Assembly: GCA_031472005.1 (NCBI GenBank)
Contig: PZJY01000004.1
Location: 2,516,556 to 2,580,555, forward strand
Reading direction: 5' to 3'
Length of the DNA stretch: 64,000 bases
Source of the DNA: Tetracladium setigerum
Lineage: Eukaryota; Ascomycota; Leotiomycetes; Helotiales
The notes below the pieces were generated by a model, which was given only the letters and a program-made list of their open reading frames with translations, was not told the DNA's origin and did not search any database. Position 1 is the stretch's first letter, and every line of letters begins with the position of its first letter. Below, in pieces: positions 12,562-22,386 of this stretch. A program made the position numbers and the translations under genes.

Positions 12562-13344
12562 CTATCTGTGATCCAGAGCAGCTTTTCTCTCCCTCTCCAT
12601 CTCCGCATTTTTATGATCCTCCAAATAACCCTGCCATACTCTCTCCCAAAGCTTCCTGAAATTGCGAACCAATGCAATGAAACCTCCGTCGGGAAATTCC
12701 AACTTCTTCTTCTCAGTGACATGACCCCAAAATTTCGCCGCCATCTCCTTCGTCCAATCTTTCACCCCGACTAACGGCCTCAACTCAAGCTCTAATCCAG
12801 CACTGGTGCTTGCATGATCCACAATCCTGTCAACAAGATGATCCACGCTCTCGCTCCAGAGGACAATTCGTCTCTTGGCACTCTGTAGCTCCACATCGGT
12901 ACGCTCAAACTCATGGGTTACATAAGTAACTAGTAGGGAGTGGAGTGTATTCTTCAAGATGTAGGAATCTTCAATCAGCGGAAGGATCGGGTGGGGTGGA
13001 GAACTGAAATTCTTTTTGTTGTGGAAGTAGGAGGTGAAGTTGTATTTTTGACCTTTGCATGCGTGACATCTTTGGAAGGCGAGAGGCTGAGACACGAGAG
13101 TGTTGTTATTTGAGGGGAGTGGTGGGTTTGTTTCTTCGATGGTGAGGGGCGAAAGGGAGTTTTCGAAAGGAATTGCCGATTTCGGATTGGGGGAGGTTGC
13201 GAAGGGATTACTGAATTTGGGAGGAGGGGAGACTGATGTTGAGGAATATGGAAGAAGAAAGTTATCCAAATAGAACTCGTCAAGGTTGTTCAATACCTCA
13301 CTCGCCTCGGAGGCACAATCCATCTCCTGTGATTGTGAGACCAT
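12562..13344 (-). CDS. Hypothetical protein, unknown function
   Basis: I do not recognise this gene. An intron-free frame of 260 residues begins at the first ATG (MVSQSQEMDCASEASEVLNN). The open frame extends upstream to 13401 with no ATG and meets a GTGAGT-like donor at about 13415, so a short 5' exon may be missing. The N-terminal half is Ser/Pro/Asn-rich and disordered. A CHAC-type Cys pair (RCHACKGQKYNFTSYF) lies at about residue 92. The C-terminal half is charged and helical, with conserved-looking Trp residues (KDWTKEMAAKFWGHV, RKLWERVWQGYLEDH) and no signal peptide or membrane span. The high Arg/Lys/Glu end suggests a nuclear or cytosolic protein. Sustained codon-like composition argues for a real gene. 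Confidence 0.55.
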   Translation of the reverse strand: MVSQSQEMDCASEASEVLNNLDEFYLDNFLLPYSSTSVSPPPKFSNPFATSPNPKSAIPFENSLSPLTIEETNPPLPSNNNTLVSQPLAFQRCHACKGQKYNFTSYFHNKKNFSSPPHPILPLIEDSYILKNTLHSLLVTYVTHEFERTDVELQSAKRRIVLWSESVDHLVDRIVDHASTSAGLELELRPLVGVKDWTKEMAAKFWGHVTEKKKLEFPDGGFIALVRNFRKLWERVWQGYLEDHKNAEMERERKAALDHR

Positions 13345-14568
13345 ATTTCCGCCCAGGAGTTGACAGATATTAATGAGCTCGCTTTTTGGTGATGATAACA
13401 CTTAAAATACTCACCAAGACAAAGAGTTTCTTGTCATTAAAGCGGTAAACCGCTGACGAAAGGAGTGTCCAAAGTTATTTGATACAGATGGCAAACAGCG
13501 TTTCTGCAGGTTTCGGCACATCTCGCCCCAGCAGGAACGTACCTTCATAAGCACAACACAGTTATAATATCATGTATGCAATCAAAGCTTAAAAACATAA
13601 ATTGCATACTCTTGAGTGGAGAGAAGGGAAGCAGGTCCACGGGACAATCAAGCCAAGGTCGTAAAATCCAAAGACTACCTCAGACGCTCTGGTTGAAAAC
13701 CTTCTCGGAGGAGTGCCTCTTCCCATTCAATCCGTTTGATCGCAAAGAGTATGATGGCAACCTGCACGCAATGAAATCCAAGATCTGAATACACAGGAAT
13801 AGAAAGAAATAACCAAACAACAACAAAGACATGAGTGAGATGCTGCCGTCCTCCCACCTGGTGCCCGCAGCGAGATGCCAGCAACCGTGTAAACCAAATT
13901 ACTTTCATGATCCGGCTGAGCATCAATCGCCGACAAGAATTAAATGGACACGAAGTACTTGTGAAGAAACATCTGATGGTTTGGAAATAGAGGAAAAACA
14001 TGCGATCATGAGAAGGACGTCAAACGAACTCTGCTTTGCATCAGGTTAGTCCGGGACAAAACCTTGGCATAATTTTATTCTCCCAACCTCCCCTCCTCCT
14101 CCGCCTTCCTCCAACCTTGAGATCAACACGGAGTTTTTTAATGCTTGTTCTTGAGCCTATCACGCTCTCTCCTCCCACCTTCGATATGGGTCGCACAATT
14201 AGATTGCTCGTACCCACGGCCCAATCAGAATATCCGGAACAGCATGAATCCTTTTCATGATCCAGGCTCTATGTATCCACCAGGATCCTTCAGGAACTCA
14301 AAATCGCTGTGCCACTCCATATCTTGGTTTCATGTGGATCTTTGATTCCTCTTCCAAGTTACTCGTATCCGCACTTGTGCTTTTGGAATGTTCATAAGTA
14401 CCCAGGTATGTCACATCGCGCGATGATCTTCGTTTGCCGTTTCTTTTTATCATTTTCGTATTCTTGATCATTTCTACTCCAGACCTACGAAAGGCCGGAT
14501 CGTTATCCCGTTTCTCTGATTGCCCTAATATCTACATGGTAGTGAACCATTTTCGGAATTTTCGAGCA
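13345..14568. other. Divergent intergenic
   Basis: Lies between the unknown gene (-) and the sensor-like gene (+), so it should contain both promoters. Pyrimidine-rich stretches occur at 14085-14115 and 14430-14470, typical of fungal 5' leaders. No further gene was recognised. Confidence 0.4.
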
Positions 14569-15597
14569 ATGTCAAAATACCTCCTCCTCCCCCTCCTCTT
14601 CCAAGTTACATTTGCCTTTAACGGAGGATGTGTGTGGAAAGACAGTTCAGTCGCAAATGATTACTTGCCTTGTAATTCCACTTCAGCGGGAGGAACATGC
14701 TGTTTAAAGGGAGAAACCTGTCTTGAATCCGGTCTCTGCCAGAGTGCTGCCAGAAATGTTTATCGAGTAAGTCTCCCCATTTGACTTCTAATTTCCCAAG
14801 CCTGTACTTCCCGCTATTGTTGCATACAAAATAACTAATATCTACAAAGGGAGCATGCCATAAGGTCTGGGCAAAAGATACTTGCATCACGATATGCGAA
14901 GAAAGTAAGCCAGTCCATCTTTCTTCCCCTCCTTCGATCCACCTATCTAACAACCCCTCCTCTCCACAGTCTCTGTCAACTGGGCCAACTTTCAATCATG
15001 CCCATCCGATGACTACTGGTGCGGTCTTTCAACCGACACACCATGCTCAACAACCAACGGCACAATCCTCTCTTTCCCTCCCGGCAAACCCATAAAAGTA
15101 CTCGCACTCACCCTCGAAGACTCCACATCCTCCTCCTCTTCCTCCTCCACTCCCCCAACACCCTCACCCTCCACTTCAACACAATTGGAATCCGAGACCG
15201 CAACTCCCACTTCCTCCACCAGCCCACCAGCATCCACCGAAAATTCATCATCTGGTCTCAGCACAGGTGCCATAGTAGGGATTGCAGTTGGTCTAGGGTT
15301 ATTAGCTTTATTAGCTATCGTTGGAGGTATATTTTGGATTAGGAGAAATCGCAAGCAGAAGGATGCAGCACAGAAAGAGTATCCGTCAGAGATGGATGCT
15401 GCTACCGGGCCAGAAGGGATGGTGATGGTAGGGGGAGGGGTAGGGGGTTTGATGAACATTATAAAGAGCATCAGCCTTACACGGATGAGCAACCCGCTGC
15501 GTTCTCAGAATTGGATACGAGGGTGAAGAGGGTTCCGGAGTTAGGTGGAGGTGATAGGAGAGTTGTGGCTGAGTTAGATTCAACGACTAGGTATTGA
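14569..15597 (+). CDS. Cys-rich single-pass surface protein (sensor-like); frame broken in a G-run
   Basis: Likely a cell-surface type I membrane protein. Exons 14569-14766, 14850-14904 and 14970-15597 carry a signal peptide (MSKYLLLPLLFQVTFAF), a Cys-rich ectodomain with about a dozen Cys (GGCVWKDSSVANDYLPC, TCCLKGETC, SCPSDDYWCGL), a Ser/Thr/Pro-rich stalk, and one membrane helix (GAIVGIAVGLGLLALLAIVGGIFWI) followed by basic RRNRK. This resembles the layout of fungal Mid2/Wsc-type and Skg6-anchored proteins, but ligand and function are unknown. The reading frame as given ends at 15526. One extra G within the G-rich tract at 15430-15447 would instead read on into a tail containing PELGGGDRRVVAELDS-type sequence and stop at 15597, giving 293 residues. 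Such acidic ELGG-type tails are typical of this group. Confidence 0.78.
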
Positions 15598-15952
15598 CTT
15601 GAATTGAATTGAATCAATGAGTTTTGAAGAAAAGGAGATGTGGTACGTGTTCTCTGAACCTTTATGTGCTTTTACTTTTATTCTATGTGCATTCTGTCTA
15701 GGTAGGCTATGGAGAAAGGCAATGTAAGCATTCTGCTTCTGCAACCCGGTGAGGCGATCATAACCTCATACTCACAGGCCCATCATCTTCGCAGCAAACA
15801 CTACCAAATCCAACCGAAATTCGCCAATGTAGCCAATGGAAAGTGCCATTAGTCAAGGCAAGTAAATAAAAATACCTCCACAAAATAAGCGACCTCCAAT
15901 TTCACGCTGCACCAAGAGCCACTCCACCAACATCCCCTCCACTACCTTTCTT
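15598..15952. other. Convergent intergenic
   Basis: Short 3'-3' spacer between the sensor-like gene (+) and the CorA-like gene (-). Nothing recognisable. Confidence 0.4.
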
Positions 15953-17276
15953 TCACCAAATCCAAACAAACTTCATAACAGCCCAATGAAAAGCCCACAT
16001 CAACACCACATACCCACAAACAATAACCATAAAAGGCACCGGGTCCTTATCCACAAACAATCTCGCCTTCGTCGAAACATTCATAGCAAACGCCTGCGCG
16101 ACGACAAGTCCAACAGTCAACAACATGTTAAACACGGCATACGAGCACATCATTTTGAATATCTTGGTCTTGCGTTTGTAGTGTCGCCCGTGTAAATGGG
16201 TTATGAAGTTTGATTTTGCGCGGAAGAGAAGGCGTTCGAGTTGGTGGAGGGTAGAGAGTTTGGTGATGATGTGGTCTTGGACGTCGTTTATGTAGAGGAA
16301 CACGCTTAGATTAGGTGTCAAGGTGGATGTGGATGTAGAGGTGAGCGTAGCGCTATGGTGAAGATGATGGGCTTTGAAACCGCGAAGGACGCCCTCTTTG
16401 CGTGAGAGGAATCGAATTAGTGTGAGGATTTGTTTGCGACGTGCTTCGATTTCGGCGAGGAAGCTTCGGCCGTCTTTCTGGCGGATCATGTACACAGAGT
16501 CTTCGATCTTGGAGACGGTGTTCTCGACACGTGAAATGGGTAGTTGGAACGAGTCTACGATTTCATCGCTTGGAGGTGGTCAGATAGGCACCTACCAAGA
16601 GAGCAACAGATAGGACAGAGGAAGCTCACATGAAGTAGTAGAAGGTCCATTTGCTTTTCATCGCTCTCGAGTTTGGATGCATCGAAATTCTTCTGTCGAC
16701 ATTCTTGCTGTGGTTGTTCCGATTGAAGCAAAACGAAAGGACTCCTCGAGAGAAGATGATTTGGTAGATAGTAAATGGCTTGAAGATGAGTTCGTCGTCT
16801 TCAGTTGCTTCGTTGAATGATCGAAAACACACAAACTGGTAGGATGGGTATTGCTCAATCTTTTCCGAAGTCTCTTGGTTCCAAATATCCTCGATTGTGA
16901 GAGGGTGGATGTCGAAAGCACGGCATACGTGTTGAAGTGCCTCTTTGGATGGATATTGGAAGTCTAGCCACCACTCTTCTGAGAAGAGCTTCTCGAAGCT
17001 TTGGCCAGTGGAGACGAGATCCTCGAATTTCGATCCGCGCAAGACGTAATTGAGAGTTGACGAGTGAAGTGACAATGTTGGCGTTGGCTTTGACTCAGAG
17101 GATTGGGACGATCGCACGTCAGATATCTTCACATAACTAGAGCCACAGAAATTCGTCTGCGACTCTGTAAATGATGTCGAATCATCGTCTTTACTCTTTA
17201 GAGTGGTTGAAAACGCTTTGTTTAGGTAGTCGAAGTCGATCTTCATGTCTCTCTTGTCTTGCTTCCAATGTGACAT
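15953..17276 (-). CDS. CorA/Alr1/Mnr2-like divalent cation channel protein with an AMN instead of GMN motif
   Basis: Predicted membrane protein of the 2-TM-GxN (CorA) superfamily, which moves Mg2+ or related cations. Exons 17276-16630 and 16568-15953 join in frame (intron GTGAGC...AAG) to 420 residues. The cytosolic N-domain has family signatures: WWLDFQYPSKEALQHVCRAF, IHPLTIEDIWNQETSEK, YQFVCFRSF, FSRGVLSFCF. The intron interrupts FYYFIDEIVDSFQ, as expected of Alr1/Mnr2 relatives. Two C-terminal helices are FNMLLTVGLVVAQAF and PFMVIVCGYVVLMWAFHWAVM. The signature GMN after TM1 reads A377-M378-N379. Replacement of the Gly, which is nearly invariant in transporting members, raises the possibility of altered selectivity or a regulatory role. 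The length is shorter than Alr1 (over 800) because the long N-terminal extension is missing. Confidence 0.85.
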
Positions 17277-17921
17277 TTGCGAAGGCTCCCCGTCTTATCC
17301 AAGCGGTTGGTGGTAGAAAACAAAGACGCTGAATCCACTTTCCACATACTTAACTATTCAATAGAGCATAGAAGTAAGTATTGCTTGAGGAGAAGAATAT
17401 GCAAGACGATTGAAGTCTGATTAAAGAGATTGAGGTGCTTCGTCGGAAAGGTGGTAAAAGTTGATGAGAAGAAGGAGAAGGCTACGCGAATTCGAGGCCG
17501 CGAAAACAGAAAAATTGATGGCATCTCTTCAATTTGAAAGTGAATGAGGTCTCTAGATGAAAGAGTTTGTGAATTTGAGAGCCTGCATCCACACTCTGGG
17601 GAATCAATGTGTGAGTACTCATTTCTTCTGCTTGGTTACAGTACAGAAGCATCCTGATCAAGCGAGAATTCAAGCCACAGCATTTGAAACACATAATAAA
17701 CTAAGCAGATCACAGATTCAAAGATGCCGAATTCAGAAAACTCCAACATATTCGTGTTTCTACTCATTTGAGATAATTGGCAATGCAAGTGCATATCCGT
17801 GGTCATCATTCGTGTCATCCTCCCAAATCACCTCCTCCAAAATCTCTCCCATTTTGAATGATGTCAATTTCCCTGTGCCTGATCACTTAGCAAACCTGCC
17901 GTTTGAAACACTCCATTAAAT
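17277..17921. other. Intergenic
   Basis: Promoter side of the CorA-like gene and 3' side of the Cys-rich repeat protein. No gene recognised. Confidence 0.4.
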
Positions 17922-19312
17922 CTAATAAGCTGCAGTGCCACTGTTTCGAGCAGAGAAAGAGAGGGAAAGTCTGATCAACTTCCTAGCTGGATTTCCACAA
18001 GAGCCAACCAAGCAAATGCCAGCTTGGCCACAGCAGGTATTGACTGCACAGACATTACCAGTACTGCCAGGGATATTGCAGTCGGCGCTCTTGACACATG
18101 GAGTCAAGCCGGAGCAGACAGCATTTTGGCCACAGAAACCAATAGTCTCAGGGGTGTTGGTTACTGGGTCAATGGTAGTGTCGCTGGAACTGAAGCAGAA
18201 GCACTCGGTGTTGGTGGGTTGACAGTTGGTGAACCCGCCGCATACTTGGGCATTGCAGATCTCGGAAGAGCAGACACCATTGGAGCAAACTCCAGAAGCA
18301 CAAGCATTGCCACATCTGCCGCAATTGAGAGGATCGGTCAAGAGGTTGGCAGAACATGTGGGAGAGGGAGTGGGAGAGGACGTGGTGCTAGAGTCATCGT
18401 CGTCTGTGCTAGTTGTGGTTCTGGAGCTGGTCGTGGTGGTAAAGCGTGTTGTAGTTGGGGAGGAAGTGGTGCTAGAGTCGTCGTCGTCTGTGCTAGTCGT
18501 GGTTGTAGTAGATCTGGAGCTGGTCGTGGTGGTAGAGCGCGTCGTAGTTGGCGAGGAAGTGGTGCTAGAGTCGTCGTCGTCTGTGCTAGTCGTGGTTGTA
18601 GTAGATCTGGAGCTGGTCGTGGTGGTAGAGCGCGTCGTAGTTGGCGAGGAAGTGGTGCTAGAGTCGTCGTCGTCTGTGCTGGTTGTAGTAGAGCTTGTCG
18701 TGGTTGAGCTGGTCGTGGTTGAAGACTTGGTTGTCGACGTAGTTCCAACTCCGGTGCCGCTGCTGGTTGTTACACCAGTTGCAGATGTTGTTCCAGTTGA
18801 GCTGAGAGTGACAGTAGCAGTCTCAATGACGGTGACGGTCTGTGTGCAATCAGTATCGTGTTTTCAAGTATGAACGATGGAGAAGCTTACAGTTGATCCA
18901 ACCGTGACGGGAGTCTTGTTGATACCGAGGCAAGAGCAGGCACTGCTATACTCGGCGAAATTACTACAGCCAGCGGTGGCGTAGGAAGCTGTGGCAAAGG
19001 AGTTAGTCGTCATTTATCAAATGATCTGAACTTTCTGGGAACAAGGAGGGGGAGCTTGGACAACTTACGAATGACTGCTGGAGCAGAAGTCTGACGCTTT
19101 CCAATAGTCTTGGTGACATTGCTGGTGACAGTGACCGTTGTTTGAAAGACAGTGGATGCAACAATGCGGCTGCAATCAGCACTTGCGGTGGTAAGATGAC
19201 CTGGGATGCGAGTACCGCCGACAGCTCGATTGCAATTGTTTCTGGAGCAGTCGGGCTTACGTGCGAGGGCGATGCCTGCAAGAGACAAGATGACGGGGAT
19301 GAAGAGCTTCAT
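17922..19312 (-). CDS. Secreted Cys-rich protein with Thr/Ser/Asp tandem repeats
   Basis: Function unknown; probably cell-wall associated or secreted. Exons 19312-19069, 18988-18891 and 18839-17922 join in frame to 419 residues. The signal peptide is MKLFIPVILSLAGIALA. An N-terminal Cys module follows (DCSRNNCNRA ... SSACSC, about residues 20-105), similar in layout to the one on the polygalacturonase. The centre (about 125-250) is a Ser/Thr tract built on 31-residue repeats with TSTDDDDSSTTSSPTTTRST, likely O-glycosylated. The C-terminal domain (about 255-400) is Cys-rich (NCGRCGNACASGVCSNGVC, GFCGQNAVCSGLTPCV, NTCCGQAGICLVGSCG), resembling Stig1/EGF-like Cys spacing. There is no GPI signal or membrane span. 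It could be an adhesin-like or effector-like protein, but nothing here proves either. Confidence 0.82.
18380..18695 (-). repeat. Tandem 93-bp coding repeat (31 residues per unit)
   Basis: Units start at 18421, 18514 and 18607 with an exact 93-base period; a partial copy flanks each side. The second and third units are identical over at least 70 bases, and the first differs from them at about five positions. The period is a multiple of three, so copy-number change keeps the frame of the secreted protein. Confidence 0.9.
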
Positions 19313-20747
19313 TTTGATGCTTCGATACTTTCAAGAAAGTGGAGAGGAGTTCGTCACGGAAGAAAAGAAGTTGTAAAGAGTGTTGGTCGTGAAGTTGGGC
19401 AAAGAACGAACGTTGTTGAGAGGATGAAAAAGCGGGAGAGAAGTCGAGGAGAGATTGGATTTATACCAACCATTGCAAACGAGTTTAAACTTGAAGGAGC
19501 TTAAGGAAGAAGGAGGCAACCTACTAGGTTCCCAACAAATGTTGGAACGTGGATGGACTCTCTGTTCGTTCTTTCTGCAAACGTTTCTGTGGCGACGATC
19601 GTCATGTTACATTGAACAGCGACGGGACACTACAGGTGAAGGTACTCGGATCAAGTGAAGCTCAGATGAGATGAAGTAAACTTCCAAATTGACTTTAGAG
19701 ATCTTGCCGTTAAAGTTACCCACTTGGAGCGATCCGAGCGAGAGTTTTCGCTGCAAGTTGCCACGTGAAGGGGTCGTGGTTCCCCGGCCATTCTTGAAAG
19801 AGCTTCTTTCGGCGCCTGGAACACAGCAAACAGCAAATATATCATGACAAATTCTGACACTCAAACGACATAATAGGAAGAAATGTTGTTGCATACAAAC
19901 GACTTTGTTCGTAGTAGAGGTTGGCGAGCCGAAACTCGAGTGCCTCCCTCGGTTGGCTGCATGCTCGATCCGATCCAGTGAGGAAGGTTTCCTCTTGGGC
20001 GCTCACAGAGGACCGGATCGACGCAGTACAACGGCAAAATCAGGTACGATGTGCTAAGAAGCCTCGATCTAATCATCAGGCAAAAGTGGTGCTGCATAAA
20101 GATTGCATCTAGCTACTTAGCGGTAGGAAGTCATTGGCTGATATCTTGTTAAGTGAAGCCATGGCAAAGTGAAATCCCCCTGGAATCTTGAACTTCAAGA
20201 GAACACTGTTGGCACTGAAGCACCGAAGACTGGCACACACCTTGAACACAGTATCGAGATTGTAACCTTTCGTCTGATGTTCCAAGTTCGATGTCCTTGG
20301 CCCGAAGAATTTGCTACCTGACAACTGGGACCTGCATATGTCTTCGTGTTTGAGACATAACTGTCGGATATCAGTACAGGAGTAGAGCGGAAAGTGCAAA
20401 CCAAACGTTGAATAATGAGGGGTAAATGGGTCCTTGCCTAGCCACAAAGTTTTATCATACAAGCTAAGCATCGTCTGGAGTAAAAGCAGGAAGATAACTT
20501 GACGGGAGCTTCCAAATCCCGCGGCAGCAGGCATCTCAAAACCAAATATCCGATTTAGAGAATGACATCGCGTTTTAAGAAACGGCCACCAATACCCACA
20601 GTCTCGCTTGTGCCCCGCTCGCTTGATAGTGAGTCCGTTTGGTCTCTTGCGGTCCAAACAAGATACCAAGGAAATGATTGGCCAAACGACTGTAGAACTC
20701 AAGACGAATGTGTTCGAGGAAATGTGAATTCTTGCCTTGACATAGTT
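19313..20747. other. Intergenic between the secreted Cys-rich gene and the SDR
   Basis: Holds the promoter of the secreted protein and the 3' flank of the SDR. A 197-codon minus-strand frame (20109-20702) has no recognisable family, and its 5' end runs into the SDR 3' flank; it is not called as a gene. Confidence 0.35.
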
Positions 20748-21798
20748 CTAACCGAGCTTTCCTGGCACGAAGGGATGCCCTGCACTCAAACCTCCGTCAA
20801 CCGCCCACGCCTGACCATTCACATAGCTTGCCTCTTCGCTACCCAAAAACAAGGCTACTCGAGCCACTTCATCGGCGTGTGCCCCTCTTCTCAAAGGATT
20901 TAACTGTCCAATTTTACTCTCGGTTCCACGAGTCCTCGCTGCTTCGTACATAGGGGCTGTCATACCCGTCTGGATAACTCCAGGGCAGATGGCGTTGACT
21001 CGAATGCCTGTACCAGCCAACTGGTATGCGAGCGTTTGTGCCAGGGATACAACTGCCGACTTGGAAGCAGAGTAGTCGCTCGACCCAGCGTTTGAACGAA
21101 GTCCAGCAACCGAAGCCGTTCCAATTATGCTACCCGACGGGTACTTCTTCTCCTCGGAAGTCAACATCATGGCCGGAGCTCCATATTTCGCAGCAAGATG
21201 CACGCTGCATGCAGTCAGTATTGGAAATGTTTGGGTCCTTCGGTACTTACCTAACTACATTGGTCTTCAAGGTTGCCAGAAAGTCATCTCCAGAGATCTC
21301 GGTGAAGATTTTGGGCTGACCTATCACCCCAGCGTTTGCAAAGAATATGTCCAACCTCCCATACGTTTTCACAGCCTCATCCACCACTGCCTTAACAGCT
21401 TCCTCATCCGCAGCATCGAACTTTCTACAGTGTACTTGAACTGCCGGATACAACGAATTGATCTCTCGCTTATGGGTCTCGAGGTGGGCATCGTTAAAGT
21501 CGCAAATGTAGATGGCTCTCGCGCCATTCTGTGCATACTGATGTGCTGAGGCTCGTCCAATGCCGAGCGGAGAGTTCGTTCCTAAGTGGTGAGTGAGCTG
21601 TTAGCGTGTGGTAGAAATGTAGCAGGACGGAATGAACAAACCCGTAACAATGACTACTTTCCCCTTGATTCGAGGGCCATCAGAGGCGGGAGCAAGCTTC
21701 TTGAGTACTGGAATGCCTTCAAAGGTGCCCTGATCCGGGATTGGTGACACAAGCTGCTCACTGAGAGCTTCGAGCCGCCTCTTTGCCATTGCAGACAT
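20748..21798 (-). CDS. Classical short-chain dehydrogenase/reductase (SDR)
   Basis: NAD(P)-dependent oxidoreductase of a Rossmann fold; substrate unknown. Exons 21798-21642, 21581-21251 and 21204-20748 join in frame to 314 residues. The cofactor motif TGTNSPLGIG is assembled across the first intron. NAG lies in DIFFANAGVIG. The catalytic set is Ser194 (IIGTASVAG), Tyr207 and Lys211 (DYSASK), followed by RVNAICPGVIQTGMT. The C-terminus has the usual LFLGSEEASYVNGQAWAVDGG. The roughly 50-residue N-terminal extension before KGKVVIVTG is longer than in minimal SDRs. The gene is transcribed away from the TBC gene across about 590 bases. No biosynthetic cluster surrounds it, so a general carbonyl or sugar-alcohol metabolism role is as likely as secondary metabolism. 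Confidence 0.92.
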
Positions 21799-22386
21799 TG
21801 TCGTGAGTCGTTGATTGCAAGTGGATTAGGTCTTCTCAACGAAGGAGGTTTTGGCGTAGAAGAAGGAGAATCCGTGTAGTTAGACAAACAAAGAATGAAT
21901 AGGTAGATAGAAAGAAGTCAGAGCATTTGCCCTTGGGTCGGTGGTGTTCAACTCATTCCCTATTTATTGTACGGCAGCTCGGGAGGGCGAAGCGGGGAGA
22001 GCTTCGTGCTCAGAAAGCTGGGGAAGAGAGATGCCGAGGGAACTGCACCTTGTGCCGACCGCTTCAGGTCTGTGGCTCCTTTTCCAGAAGGGCCCGAACG
22101 CCTAGAAGCCCCAGCCCCATCTTCTCTGGGTGACGATGCTTGACTTCGACGATCGGTACACCAACCGAGAACACTAAAAGAAATAACGTTTTCATGGGAT
22201 TCTATGCGCCATTTGCGTGCTCACTATTCTCTCATACCGTTTGCAAATCACGCAACGACTCTTCCTTTCCTAACTACTACATTCGCAGTCTTCAAAAGAC
22301 ACCGTTGCCCAACACTGGAAGGTAGGTAGTCACACTTCTCAAACGAAATTGCCGTCTCAGGCATTGCTCGCTGTCCTTTGATCATC
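21799..22386. promoter_or_regulatory. Shared divergent promoter region (SDR - / TBC +)
   Basis: About 590 bases separate two start codons facing away from each other. The region must hold both promoters. No TATA box or specific operator is convincing. Confidence 0.45.

Noticed and set aside
18024..18873. Long + strand open frames opposite the Ser/Thr-repeat gene
   Set aside because: They are antisense shadows of the 93-bp repeat; the Val/Gly/Arg-rich translations result from the repeat, and the minus-strand gene is well supported.
20109..20702. 197-codon minus-strand frame
   Set aside because: No domain, signal, repeat or splice continuation; composition resembles non-coding sequence.
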